A stretch of 64,000 nucleotides of DNA from Dolomedes plantarius (GCA_907164885.2 OU015496.1:167426690-167490689), one strand, 5' to 3'; positions 23,701 through 31,909 are shown, numbered from the stretch's first letter. Numbers and translations are program-made. Notes: generated from the sequence alone by a model not told the origin.

Positions 23701-23810
23701 TTTTCTTGTGTTATTATTAGCAACGTGTTTCGCAGTTTTTCAAGGTTATTCCAAAAGTTTTTATCAACAGTTTCAAAACTTGTCACTCTCCGTTCCATCT
23801 TTCTGCTCAT
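8668..23810 (-). CDS. SPO11: SPO11 meiotic recombination protein (topoisomerase VI A-like), spliced gene
   Basis: SPO11 cuts DNA by a topoisomerase-like attack of a tyrosine and starts meiotic recombination in the nucleus, working with a TOPOVIBL-type partner. Coding exons in transcript order: 23810-23590, 23477-23364, 20949-20863, 18016-17908, 16935-16849, 15980-15960 (weak), 15459-15358 (or from 15467), 13337-13238, 13160-13123, 11496-11420, 8990-8879, 8787-8668. All have AG and GT borders, and the phases agree except around the weak exon. The model is 395 residues, close to the roughly 396 of the human protein. Visible landmarks: RELYYED with the catalytic Tyr near residues 144-145; Toprim Glu223 in VIEKSA; Asp276 and Asp278 in FDADPYG; IYKYGS; RWLGLLPTDI; C-terminal YLPNKIKYGGWI. 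No premature stop was seen in the spliced model, so the gene is probably functional. The family assignment rests on remembered conserved motifs, not on a search. Confidence 0.93.
8879..8990 (-). CDS. SPO11: SPO11 exon
   Basis: Acceptor TTTCTCTCAG, donor GTAAGT. Residues 320-356 (LNLPEASTLSLSENDVKK through HHKQWLNE) match the family's LT-xxD-xxK-xxxLL-xxP(Y/F)V region. It is separated from the exon upstream by about 2.4 kb holding a LINE fragment. Confidence 0.9.
9640..10460 (-). pseudogene. LINE 3' fragment: RNase H and C-terminal domain (in SPO11 intron)
   Basis: Conceptual minus-strand translation shows RNase H motifs in order: VYTDGS near 10370, then a GE-LEAIKLAL-like block, SDSRSALEVIA, and a final block near 10030-10080 resembling CGIGSN-xSAD. 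The frame at 9951-9562 continues with KVWQCLINS and VPLFRLLTGHERL, the pattern after RNase H in I/R1/Jockey-type LINE ORF2 proteins. Stops and frameshifts make it inactive. Only the 3' part was inserted or survives. Confidence 0.65.
11420..11496 (-). CDS. SPO11: SPO11 exon
   Basis: Acceptor TTTGTTAG, donor GTAAAT. Residues 294-318, AMAFDVKNLAVPEMRWLGLL then PTDIQ, match the SPO11 block MSFE-xxxL-xxP-x-(I/M)RWLGLLPSD. The exon ends two bases into Arg319. Confidence 0.94.
11771..13004 (-). mobile_element. Tc1-like transposon with intact ends (in SPO11 intron)
   Basis: Terminal inverted repeats of about 27 bp begin CACTGAAGTGCCACT at both ends and are flanked by TA dinucleotides (11769-11770 and 13005-13006), the Tc1/mariner target duplication. 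Length 1234 bp. It lies wholly inside a SPO11 intron, in the same orientation as the gene. Confidence 0.93.
11830..12857 (-). pseudogene. Tc1 family DD34E transposase, disrupted
   Basis: The start at 12857 opens a frame to 12006 with N-terminal helix-turn-helix DNA-binding repeats (FDRGQIVGARRMGHSISEI, then FSRSTVSRV). It contains the first catalytic Asp in WSDESRF and the second in FQQDNC. Just after NWPPRSP, near 12015-12030, an insertion of roughly a dozen bases shifts the frame. Homologous coding resumes in another frame with LNPIEHLWD, which carries the third catalytic residue (Glu), and ends near 11830 with a typical Tc1 tail. The continuous product therefore lacks the last acidic residue and should be inactive. 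Confidence 0.88.
13123..13160 (-). CDS. SPO11: SPO11 exon, 38 bp
   Basis: It completes the split Gly codon and codes IEILGIYKYGSK, the conserved G-I-E-I-(M/L)-x-I-Y-K-Y-G-S block. Acceptor TTTTTAG, donor GTAATG. The following intron of about 1.6 kb contains the Tc1 element at 11771-13004. Confidence 0.93.
13238..13337 (-). CDS. SPO11: SPO11 exon with Toprim aspartates
   Basis: Acceptor TATTTTAG, donor GTAAAC. Residues 248-280 run GKGFPDVNTREILKKLWDC through LGLFDADPY. GKGxPD-xxTR and the DxDP(Y/H)G metal-binding motif are diagnostic of the SPO11/Top6A Toprim domain. The Gly codon is split with the next exon. Confidence 0.95.
13663..14466 (-). mobile_element. Mariner-like element, internally deleted (in SPO11 intron)
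   Basis: Inverted ends share the pattern CAAGGTG-GAC-GATAAATAAGGTGA and are flanked by TA (13661-13662 and 14467-14468). At 804 bp it is shorter than a full mariner of about 1.3 kb. The transposase 5' half is missing. Confidence 0.85.
13690..14215 (-). pseudogene. Mariner transposase C-terminal remnant
   Basis: Minus-strand translation gives VKTKLIAFLDAQGLIH, VNADFYCHVFKRL, LLRDNARPHTA (second catalytic Asp) and HPPFSPDL (third Asp region), in mariner order. In-frame stops and shifts near 14060 and 13900 break it, and the N-terminal third is absent. Confidence 0.8.
15358..15467 (-). CDS. SPO11: SPO11 exon with Toprim glutamate
   Basis: The frame reads IQSDARFILVIEKSAVYEM through FRPCIIIT and ends at donor GTGAGT. 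Two acceptors lie 8 bp apart. ACTCAG allows a start at 15467 and ATCCAG at 15459; only the latter keeps phase with the exons proposed upstream. VIEKSA carries the Toprim Glu. The next acidic residue of the usual VEKDA motif is Ser here. Confidence 0.9.
15960..15980 (-). CDS. SPO11: SPO11 candidate micro-exon (linker before Toprim)
   Basis: This is a 21 bp segment between AAATGCAG and GTAAGT coding FIIPVIV. The family has an (I/V)-P motif at this place, and the length keeps phase if the next exon starts at 15459. The joined linker would be shorter than usual, so another exon or other borders are possible. Confidence 0.35.
16000..16840. other. SPO11 intron sequence, no other feature seen
   Basis: AT-rich. 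Apart from splice borders I found no exon or repeat that I can support here. Confidence 0.4.
16849..16935 (-). CDS. SPO11: SPO11 exon 5
   Basis: Acceptor ATCGTAG, donor GTAAGT. The exon is 29 whole codons, residues 178-206, LTTSKGCIAGKLRF through DCSETAR. This equals the conserved (L)STSKG-x-(I/V)AG-x-LR block that links the 5Y-CAP and Toprim domains. Confidence 0.93.
17908..18016 (-). CDS. SPO11: SPO11 exon 4 (catalytic tyrosine)
   Basis: Acceptor CTTCTTTTAG, donor GTAAAG. Residues 142-177 carry ELYYEDVALYKSQ, then VVDRILDDIACHLNV, ending IHLHV. This is the winged-helix/5Y-CAP active-site block. The tyrosine pair at 144-145 contains the DNA-cleaving residue. Confidence 0.93.
18020..20860. 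other. SPO11 intron sequence
   Basis: A 2.8 kb AT-rich intron. It has a short CA/TA tract near 20163-20185. Short open frames (18411-18623, 18892-19119, 19306-19506) have no recognisable motif. Confidence 0.4.
20863..20949 (-). CDS. SPO11: SPO11 exon 3
   Basis: Acceptor TATTTCAG, donor GTTAGG (weak but usable). Residues 113-140 begin FEKDKGIHLV and end SAATSK. The split codon gives Arg141, just before the catalytic ELYYED block, as in SPO11 proteins where (T/S)KR precedes (D/E)-x-YY. Confidence 0.8.
22108..22547. mobile_element. MITE with long inverted ends, copy 1 (in SPO11 intron)
   Basis: The left arm at about 22108-22160 (TGTACTAACCC, ATCACCTCAGTCTTAACC) is the reverse complement, imperfectly, of 22487-22547. 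The interior matches 49620-49980 in the same orientation, over about 350 bp, with shared words GTACTCCGTAATAGAGAAAG and ACCATTTTTATTTGATTATC. The ends near TA(A)G/CTTA suggest a TA-type target site. Two copies in one window support a real family. Confidence 0.7.
23364..23477 (-). CDS. SPO11: SPO11 exon 2
   Basis: The acceptor is a good pyrimidine tract ending TTTCAG, and the donor is GTATTA. Residues 75-111 (QRILEKINKVFENFII through RTLWKNT) match the N-terminal SPO11 block that in vertebrates reads IENIIQDI and then SSWENIKFED. Phases 2/1 are consistent on both sides. Confidence 0.85.
23590..23810 (-). CDS. SPO11: SPO11 exon 1 (start codon)
   Basis: ATG at 23810-23808, with an in-frame TAA two codons upstream fixing the 5' limit. 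A second ATG follows at codon 5. The exon gives residues 1-73 plus two bases of codon 74, then donor GTAAAA. SFETVDKNFWNNLEKLRN fits the poorly conserved N-terminal helix of SPO11. The next intron is only 112 bp. Confidence 0.8.
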
Positions 23811-23968
23811 TAATTAAATATAACTTTTTTTCTGCTGCCACTCGTCTAATCCGTTTTAACACTTTCTTTATAATTAACGATAGCCGCAGACGATAAATCA
23901 GTTTATGCAGTAAAAATTATACAAATTTCATCGTATTTAAATAAATTCTTTGACGGATGAGAAGTATA

Positions 23969-23976
23969 TGACGTCA
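23969..23976. promoter_or_regulatory. CRE-like palindrome upstream of SPO11
   Basis: TGACGTCA, the consensus cAMP-response (CREB/CREM/ATF) site, lies about 160 bp upstream of the SPO11 start codon. CREM/ATF-type factors control many germline genes in animals, but function here is only inferred. Confidence 0.35.
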
Positions 23977-24375
23977 TAGCAGTTATTACACTGCCGCATT
24001 AGATTTTTTTTTTTCTATTCTAAAAATTTTGGAGGCCGCGTAGTTTGCACCCAAATAATGCATATCTGAACACAGCAACTTTAACGTACAGTTAAAAAAT
24101 TCCAACTTGCTGAAGAAATATTCATGTGTCTGAAGGTAAATATTTTTTTTTGTATCCAGAATAAAAAAAAATATTTTGCTCGTTAATGTAACATAAAGGA
24201 AAAATTTAATATAAAGGAATTAAAATTATAAATTGTTTGACTGGTATGATTTTTAATCTCAAAAAGAAAATTCTACAACGCATATCCTATCTATGCCTTA
24301 ATGCTAATGGTAACTAAATTCGGAAACTTGTCATTTTGCATAATTGATCGTAAATTGATTTTAAGAATTGAATAA

Positions 24376-24561
24376 GGGCCTGTTCACATAGGAGTCCGTT
24401 GCGTTGCGTTAAGGAAAAGATGGCGTTGAGACGAAAATAAACCAATCTTAGGCGTTAAAAATGTCATTGCTAATCGTTTGGAGGCATATGATTGGTTTAT
24501 TTTCGTCCCAACGTCATCTTTTCCTTAACGCAACGCAACGGACTCCTATGTGAACAGGCCC
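24376..24561. mobile_element. PIF/Harbinger-type MITE with 72 bp inverted repeats
   Basis: The arms 24376-24447 and 24490-24561 are reverse complements over 72 bp with only two mismatches and begin GGGCCTGTTCACATAGG. TAA flanks both ends (24373-24375, 24562-24564), the 3 bp target duplication typical of PIF/Harbinger. The 186 bp unit has no coding capacity. It could fold into a nearly perfect hairpin if transcribed. It lies about 570 bp upstream of the SPO11 start codon. Confidence 0.85.
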
Positions 24562-24569
24562 TAAGACTT

Positions 24570-25490
24570 ATCCTCTTGACACTGTAATCGTCAAAGTTAA
24601 GAATACTCTTTAACTACAATAATGTTTGGGGATTAACTGATTGAGTAATTTGGAACAGAAACGTATACTAAAATATCCAAGACATTTCTTTTAGGTTTTA
24701 TATAAGTAAGAGCAATTTTTCTCATCGCAAAATTTCAAAACATTTATGATTCTTTAACGGACTGTCTCATAATTTAATTTGTAGCTTGCTACATTATTTA
24801 AATTTCCAATATCTTTCAAGCGATTTTATAGAAAAAATGTAATTTTTATACTGAAACTTTTCATTTGCTTGCTCAAAAGTTGGAATAGTTCTTTAATTCT
24901 GAAATTGTTGTATCAAAAAAGTAAAATGAATTTTGGTTTCACAAATACATTCCCGTGATAACCTTCAGCTGTGCATTTTCATTCAAAAATGATTTTTTTA
25001 AACCTGGCAGAATTCTTTCAACATTTGGAGTATCCAGTTTCTGTTTCTTCTACAATTTTCTTGACTGCCTCTACAGCGCTTTTGAAATCCGCGATTATTC
25101 CTACATGCAGTGAAATAGTCATTTTTTTGTTATTACACTTTCATTATTGTCTATATGAATTGATCAACTTAAATAATTAATGGCATACAATAGAAGGCGA
25201 ATTTATGGTCTCTAATGGGAGATCAAGTTACATTTTCTTATGTTTGTAAGTAGGAGAGGCTTATTACCTAACAGCGAAATCAAATGGTGATGTACTTCTC
25301 TTAAGATTAAAATTTGTTGAAAGGGTTCGAGACTCAAAAGTTTTTTAAAAAGCACTTTTTTGTTTTCTTGGATTTAAAACACAATCTAAAGCTTCAAGAA
25401 GGAAATCCAACAAACCACATGTTTCTACTATGTTTCAAAGCTTGATATAACTTTTTACGAAGGATGCGTATAGACATCACATGCTAGTCT
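24570..25490. other. Intergenic, AT-rich
   Basis: Nothing beyond a diverged part of the repeat also seen near 6700 (about 25270-25440). Confidence 0.4.
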
Positions 25491-25494
25491 GCAT

Positions 25495-25559
25495 ACACAC
25501 ACACACACACACATATAAATAAATAAAGAAATAAATATAAATATATATATATATATAAA

Positions 25560-25640
<81 letters not shown>
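25495..25640. repeat. Compound microsatellite (CA, ATCT, AT)
   Basis: Successive runs of CA, AAAT-like, CTAT and AT units directly abut the probable LTR to the right. Confidence 0.95.
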
Positions 25641-25641
<1 letters not shown>

Positions 25642-25645
25642 GTAC

Positions 25646-26200
25646 CGTAAAGACTTTGCCTTAAATAAAATACTGCCAGCATTTTTATATTTAATGCTTT
25701 TATTGTATTTCTCGACTAAATACAGGCTATTTACAGTATATATGTATATGAAATTAAATTCGTGGGTTCACAGTATCGACGAGGAAGGTCAGATTTGAGT
25801 TGCTACTGCGTTCATTCAAGTCTATCAAGGCCCGACAGTATCTCCTTGCCTCCAGCTCCAGTGTCACTCTGAATAACTCATCTCTGCTCTCTGAATAATT
25901 CGTTAACTCGCGTTCGGCGACTTTATATACCTTCGCTGAACGTTCTCCAAAGGTCTGGAAAATGCCGCCTTTCTTTATTCAGTTACGTTCCTAGACGACT
26001 AGGCGCCTCCGGTCGGCAACTTCTCTTTTGTAGCTGACGAAATGTTCTGTGAGCTGACGGTAGCTCTTCCGGCCATTATGTCGCCAAGCGACTGTCTGTC
26101 TGCAACCGAACAAATCAATTATGTGCACAAACCGCGCGTTTGTTGGTCTTCTCGGAATTTCCCCGCGCAAAAAATTCGCTATTGTACGGGAGTCGTTACA
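25646..26200 (-). mobile_element. Probable solo LTR
   Basis: On the minus strand it starts TGTAACGACTCCC at 26200, has a TATA-like TATATAAAG at about 25929-25921, and then AATAAA-type signals near 25700. GTAC occurs directly at both borders (25642-25645, 26201-26204), a possible 4 bp target duplication. No gag or pol lies next to it. The left border does not end in a clean CA, so the boundary is uncertain. Confidence 0.55.
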
Positions 26201-26204
26201 GTAC

Positions 26205-27140
26205 GCATCCTGTACCTAAGTCCATTTTCTCTGGGAATGGATTTTTTCATCATTTGGCACCTTGAAAAGAATATATCAAAAATTTCTTGCAAGGTATTTC
26301 TATGAAATTATGCGCAGCTTCTTTTGTTCTGTTCCCCCAAACCGGTCTTCAGAATTTTTCATATGGAGTAAAAATCCTGTAAATATTTTCTCTCAAGCAG
26401 CATTATCATAGGAAAAAATTATTTTGATAGAAATTTTTTGTAAATAAAATTTCATAAATTCTGCAGACAAATTATTTTGAATCCTTTCCCCAGCTCATAA
26501 ATGGAAGAAAATTATGCAAATAGATCGATTGTTTCGTAAGATAAATAAAAAGTAAAAATGCTTTTAATTTTGAATATGAAAAATTTTTAAAACAAAATTT
26601 CAATTATTGAAGAATTTTTAAGTGCATAGTAATCTTATCTAAAAGGCACATTTGAGAAAAAAAATATTACAAAATACGTATTACTAAAAAACATGCCCCA
26701 ATTGTCGATATCTATATGTATTTCGATAAGGAAATGTAACCTGGATTTTTTTGGGTAATCTCTTGATCCAGAAATTTGATTCCCTTAACAACTTGATCCT
26801 AGCCATCATCATTAGTATCAACTTTTTCTCTCTCAATTACAGTCATCTTCTTTTATCGATTTTCTGTTCTCATTTGTCGATTTTTTCTTTTGCAAGGTTA
26901 TTACTAAGCTATTTATGGACTCACTATTATCGATGTCGACCTCTTACAAATCAAACCAACGGTGATAGAAAATCCCATACGATAATACCATGTACTTGCT
27001 AGGTACAATGATCTTCTATATTATATAAAAATAACATTTATTTGATGGAAAAAAATGTTAAAACATGTCCACATCTCCAATTTTAGTTTTTGATATCCGT
27101 GCACGAGTGCTGAAAATGGGTCACGTGGTTTGGAGTCAAC
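26205..27140. other. AT-rich repeat-derived sequence
   Basis: 26205-26740 is a diverged copy of 6880-7480. The remainder shows nothing recognisable. Confidence 0.4.
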
Positions 27141-27149
27141 ACTTTAGAT

Positions 27150-27360
27150 CAGGCGTGTCCAACCCGTGGCTCGCGGGACACATGTGGCACTTGACAGCCA
27201 GTAATGCGGCCTCACAAGATAGTAAATTTTGTGGGACCTATGTTCCTAGCGAGATATATTCCTCGCTTCCCAATCAAGCTTTATTCATTTCATCCCTGTT
27301 TGGCACTACGTACATTTTTGAGCAAATATTTTAAAAGACGAAGCACACGAAGAGAAATAT
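27150..27360 (+). pseudogene. hAT element fragment: terminal repeat plus transposase C-terminal scrap
   Basis: CAGGCGTGTCCAACC at 27150 resembles the end CAGGGGTGTCCAAC of the hAT remnant at 59328. Downstream, plus-strand coding near 27285-27330 gives SSLFGTTYIFEQIF, related to SLMFGTTYICEQLF at 59518-59817, the start of the hAT dimerisation domain. It is a tiny deletion derivative ending near the Helitron-like terminus at 27368. Confidence 0.6.
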
Positions 27361-27367
27361 TAGATAA

Positions 27368-27371
27368 CTAG
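27368..27371 (-). other. Helitron-like 3' terminus (CTAG followed by T)
   Basis: The minus strand reads ACCCGGGCAATGCCAGA, further bases and then CTAG, followed by T. It resembles the ends at 3504 and 43648. The extent of the element to the right is not resolved. Confidence 0.35.
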
Positions 27372-27464
27372 CTGTTTGTCTGGCATTGCCCGGGTATTTT
27401 GGATTTATCTCGGTCATTTTGGACATTTTATTTTTCACCCCTTCAAAGCCCCCATGACGATGGG

Positions 27465-27959
27465 CAGTGGCGCCGGAAGGGAGGGCACTTGCCCCCCCCC
27501 CTAGAAAATTGAATTTTTTGTTTCTACCTAGCTAGCGCTCGTAAAATATTAGAATTTTCATTTAAAATCATAAAGCCTAACAAAACTGAATACTAAATTG
27601 CAACCTCACACTAGTTAACGCAAGCGCGATAAACGTCATTCCATATACGCAGGAGCGATTAATTGCCAATTTCAGGTACGCAAGCGCGTTTAAATTACAA
27701 TTCCAGACGTTTGCTTTTGCGATTCAAAAGCAACCCTTACACAATGTTTTTTCATCGCGAAAGGGAATCTTGAATCCGATGCATTTGAAACGCGTACAAG
27801 TTGACGTGTGATAGGGCATAATATAACATAAATTAACATAAAATAACATAAAAGTTTACTTTTTATAACCGTATATATGTATTTTTAATAATAAAGGTGT
27901 AAAAGTTTTAATCTATTTTACTTTGCCCCCCTCTATATTTGACTCTTCCGGCGCCACTA
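27465..27959. mobile_element. hAT MITE, 495 bp, with perfect target duplication
   Basis: Left end CAGTGGCGCCGGAAG and right end CTTCCGGCGCCACTA are inverted repeats with 14 consecutive matching bases. The element is flanked by perfect 8 bp direct repeats ACGATGGG at 27457-27464 and 27960-27967. C-run and CCCCCC tracts lie just inside the ends. CAG-type ends with an 8 bp duplication are diagnostic of hAT. No transposase. Confidence 0.9.
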
Positions 27960-27969
27960 ACGATGGGGG

Positions 27970-28615
27970 GCTGAACTTGCACTTAAACGGCATCGTGTGC
28001 GTCACTTCTCATCTCAGAAACCCTGAAAACTATAGATTCGACACTAATATCAGTCGTTTTCGATTATTTTTACATGTCCCCCTTCCCCTCCCCTCCCCAA
28101 GAAGTTTTAGGGGTAGTATTTTTTTGAACGAATCCACCGTTAGAACTGTGATAAAGGATAAAGATCGAATTATGCAAGACGTGAAGAATTCTGTTCCTAT
28201 GCAATCTACGATGATTTCGAAGAAAATAGGTGTTTTAATAGAAATGACGGAGAAATTATTGATAAATTTGGATAGAAAGATCTGAAACTTAAACGCTTAC
28301 CAATGAGTCTTGTATTGATACAAGTGAAAGTATTTTTGAAGATATAAAGCACAAATGCGTTGATGATGTCGATGATGGTAAATTTCGACTTACGCTTTTT
28401 CTACTTATGTGGAATGTTCTGGAACGAAATTAACCGCGTAAATCGAGAACTTACTGTATATATATGTATATATATTGGGCATTACAGATGATCACTAGGG
28501 CGAACTAAACCAAATTTCCTTTGTTCTGGTGTGAAGCTTGGTTGCGCGTCAGTTAGCGGTTGGACATGGATTGAACTAGCCACTATACATTCTCTTTGCT
28601 CTTTATAATTATGTA
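27970..28615. other. Intergenic, no feature seen
   Basis: A chance frame at 27923-28285 begins inside the hAT MITE and has no recognisable motif. Confidence 0.4.
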
Positions 28616-28619
28616 AATA

Positions 28620-29791
28620 CACTCATGGACAAAAAAATTAGCGCACCAAGAAATAATTGCGGGATCGTAACGAAACTTGCAATGAAGATACATGTCGGGG
28701 AGATATGCAAATGATTAGAAATGCAGCGTGATTACGCATTACATATAGCCGGTAGAGGGCGTTGAACATCGTACACTGTGGAGTATAAAACAGGTAACCA
28801 AAGCTTGTTTGAGTGTGCTGAATCATTTACAAAGGAAGAGCTGAGATAGACATGCCATTACGCCGTGTTCGAAGACAATATAAGCAGTTGTCGCAGTTTG
28901 AGAGGGGGAGAATCGTCGGGATGATGGAAGCTGGGTGGTCAGCTAGGCGAGTAGCTCGTCAATTAGGCCGCTCTGATTGTGTTGTGAGGAGGTGTGGGAC
29001 CAGTGGACACGAGAGATGTCATGTACACGAAGACCAGGCTCAGGACGCCCTCGACAGACCAGTCGTCGAGAAGACCGCCACATCGTAAGAAATGCACGCG
29101 TACAGCCAACTGCTTCATCGGCCGCCATCCAGGCACAGGTAGCACCTTCACTAGGGGCCTCTGTGTCTTCTCGAACCATACGAAGGCGCCTGGCTGAAGG
29201 ACAGTTGGTATCGCGGCGCCCATTACGTGTACTGCCCTTGACGCCCACCCATCGACGCCTCCGTTTGGAGTTTTGCCGCGCACGAGGAAACTGGAATGCA
29301 GCGGAATGGAACCAGGTCCTCTTTAGCGAAGAATCCAGATTCATTTTTCAACAAGACAATGCTCGGCCTCATACGGCAAGGGTGTCACAAGACTGTCTCC
29401 GCACTGTTACTACCCTTCCTTGGCCTGCCCGATCCCCAGATTTGTCTCCAATCGAGCATATCTTGGATCATTTGGGACGACGAGTTGGGCATCCCACGAG
29501 TTTGAACGAACTAGAGGCAAGGTTACAGCAAATATGGAACGAAATGTCTCAAGACATCGTACAGAACTTGTATGACTCAATGCCCGATCGTATCGCATCG
29601 TGCATTCGTGCTAGAGGGGGTCCAACGGAGTATTAACTCCTCCGTTCTTTTGCCTTTTTCTCTGAAATAAATTATCCTTTTTCTTTGATTTTCTTATCAT
29701 TTACTTATATCAAAGTAGTCATTACGTATGTAAAATTTTGTTTCATTTTGACGACTCCTTCTTGTTGCGCTAATTTTTTTGTCCATGAGTG
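28620..29791 (+). mobile_element. Tc1-like transposon with intact ends, second family
   Basis: Inverted ends CACTCATGGACAAAAAAATT are identical on both sides for more than 20 bp and flanked by TA (28618-28619, 29792-29793). Length 1172 bp. It differs in ends and protein from the Tc1 element at 11771-13004. Confidence 0.94.
28852..29636 (+). pseudogene. Tc1 family transposase with frameshift and internal deletion
   Basis: It starts MPLRRVRRQYKQLSQFERG with a helix-turn-helix (VARQLGRSDCVVRRC). Near 28994 one base appears lost, shifting the frame. Coding continues in the next frame to 29636 through GSGRPRQTS (GRPR hook), SSRTIRRRL, FSEESRF, FQQDNARPHTA and SPDLSPIEHI, with the usual RARGG-type tail. 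Between FSEESRF (first Asp replaced by Glu) and IFQQDN about 80 residues are missing, removing most of the catalytic core. Clearly dead. Confidence 0.9.
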
Positions 29792-29799
29792 TATCTTCG

Positions 29800-30240
29800 A
29801 GCTTTTTATATGTCTTACATTATATGAACCAAATAACCGTAATTTGTACAAGCGAATAAACGAATTATTCCGATCAATTCGATTGTTTGACTGGTTTTGA
29901 TGCTACTGAAGTTCGACTACAACTTTTTAAACCAAGAAAGAAATGCAATTGATTTTATGTGTTTGCTTAATGTAAACGAAGATCTCAAGTTTCACCAATG
30001 AAGAATAAGTCAAAGGATAGAACCCGAGGCACAAGTTTAGCAATTTAACCACAGGAAAACACATTTTAAGACATATTAAAACTGTATATATAACTGAAAC
30101 AAAACAGATAAAAAGAGGATAGACAATCACGTATTTGCATGGCAAGAAAAATATACTAGAAAAAGACGCTGATAAATAACCTTTCAAGATTCTGACTAGA
30201 TTAAAGAAAATTTAATAGTAGGCGCTTGAGTGTTTTACCC

Positions 30241-30286
<46 letters not shown>

Positions 30287-30390
30287 ATTATCTTAAATAT
30301 TATGCCCTCCATTCTTGCATTTAAATTCACTTTCTTAAATCCAATCCCCAGAAATATTAATTTATCGCTTTAAAACACTTAGCCAAAGAA
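29800..30390. other. Intergenic with AT/GT microsatellite
   Basis: 30241-30288 is an AT tract passing into GT. Nothing else was recognised. Confidence 0.5.
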
Positions 30391-30439
30391 CTTCCCATGA
30401 ATCGCATGCCTTTGCATTTATACACGTGTATGGAATTTA

Positions 30440-30850
30440 GGAGTGGTTTAGTATCGCGAGCCCCAAAATCTGCTAACCCTACATATAATAGTCACATGTC
30501 TACCTCGCCCTCTCGTGCCACACTTACACATTCGCGCTCGCGCCACCCACAAGGCATTCGCGAGACATTCGTCACGTTCCTGTATCGACGCGAGTGACCG
30601 TTCTCACATTCGCGCCTCTTGCTGTGAACAAGACTTCCCGTCTCAACTTCACGTCGTCATTCGCCCTTTGACCCCCACGGCGCCATTCGCTCCTTTGACT
30701 CGTGCCAGAAAACTGCTCCCGAAGTGAGCGGCACGATTGGAGAGGAGAAACGGCGAGCACACCGTTTACACATTCAGCCCCCGCGATTCGACTCTCCGCT
30801 AGCGCGACTGTGTAAATGCGGTGTCGCGTTTAATGTTGAAAGGTGATATT
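30440..30850. other. GC- and CpG-rich island-like segment
   Basis: This is markedly richer in GC and CpG than its surroundings, with many TCGC/CGCG words. It has no convincing long frame; the small overlapping frames on both strands look like chance. It could be a promoter or first exon of a gene, or an LTR-like repeat. Confidence 0.35.
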
Positions 30851-31030
30851 ATTCCGAGCCGTTCTTCTGGAATGAAGGGATGTATTTTCGCGCTAATAAA
30901 CGATCTACTTAGAAGTTTCGCCCGATTGCAGTTAAATCTAATTTTTATTCCTTTCAGACTGAGTCTAGCTCCAGCTATGTAAATATGAGCTAGTTTTCCC
31001 TTTCAGGTTATAATTGAAAGACGTGATGTA

Positions 31031-31035
31031 ATGGG

Positions 31036-31068
<33 letters not shown>

Positions 31069-31190
31069 GTCTGTCTGTCAGTCAGTCAGTCAGTCAGTCA
31101 GTCAGTCAGTCTGTCTGCCTGCCTGCCTGTCTGTCTGTCTCTTACTCACTCACTCACTCACACACACACACACACGCATACATATATATT
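31031..31190. repeat. Compound tetranucleotide/dinucleotide microsatellite
   Basis: Runs of TATC, TGTC, AGTC, TGCC, TGTC, ACTC and CA follow one another, stepping by single-base unit changes. The open frame through it is spurious. Confidence 0.97.
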
Positions 31191-31200
31191 TGTTTGTGTG

Positions 31201-31769
31201 TGTAGCATCCCCCACACCAAGGATTCCGGAACACTGCAGTCACATGAGGGGGAATACCACAGGCGATGGAGTTATACAGGGTATAATATCACTTTAACGT
31301 AGAAATAGCCGGAGTGGAGAACACGGATAAACACTCGATGAAAACATAGTCCACACGTTAAACAGTTGAACTACTTTATTCAATGGAATTGAACTTTAAG
31401 GCGGCGACATGGAAGAGATGTACACTACAAAACGAACTTGACACAAATGGACACTGACGACGTAGATGTAAATAAGCCAGTCACCGGAATCTTCCGACGG
31501 GGCTTAAGAATACAGAGTTTACATTGTAGAGTTGCCGGAAGCAGTCCGTGGACAAGGGACAGAGGGACGTGAGAGACAATCAAAGAAGTAACGAAGCAGA
31601 GAGAAAAAACCCCAGGCCAAAACCTTGGTTGGGCTTTTAAAAACTTCATGAGTTCGTTGTCACATGACCCTTGCACTTTGCATTCATAGGTCAGAGCAGA
31701 TTTCTGGGCTCAATCACCTGGCCTGTTATATAAGATTTCGCGAGACTGGGAGTTTAAAGGGACGATACA
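31201..31769 (-). mobile_element. Possible solo LTR
   Basis: On the minus strand it begins TGTATCGTCCC and ends GGGATGCTACA, giving TGTA...TACA termini. It contains TTATATAA near 31728 and GAATAAAG near 31380. No adjacent pol and no clear target duplication (one border abuts a microsatellite). Confidence 0.4.
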
Positions 31770-31906
31770 TTAATTACTTACTACTGCTTTTAGGTTACTC
31801 ACAATTCCTTTGTTCTTAAAACGAAAACGAAATTAGTTTGCTTACACCCAAGTAATTTTAAGGAAAAATGAAAAGAATTTGGAAATTAGAAATTTTTTTT
31901 GTATGT

Positions 31907-31909
<3 letters not shown>

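Noticed and set aside
26042..26305. 87-codon plus-strand frame
   Set aside because: Lies in the probable LTR on the other strand; no motif or splice support.
28943..29344. Minus-strand frames of 133 and 106 codons
   Set aside because: Shadows of the Tc1 transposase on the plus strand.
31031..31297. Frame with Ile-Tyr-Leu-Ser and Ser-Val-Ser-Gln repeats
   Set aside because: Reads through TATC/AGTC microsatellites.
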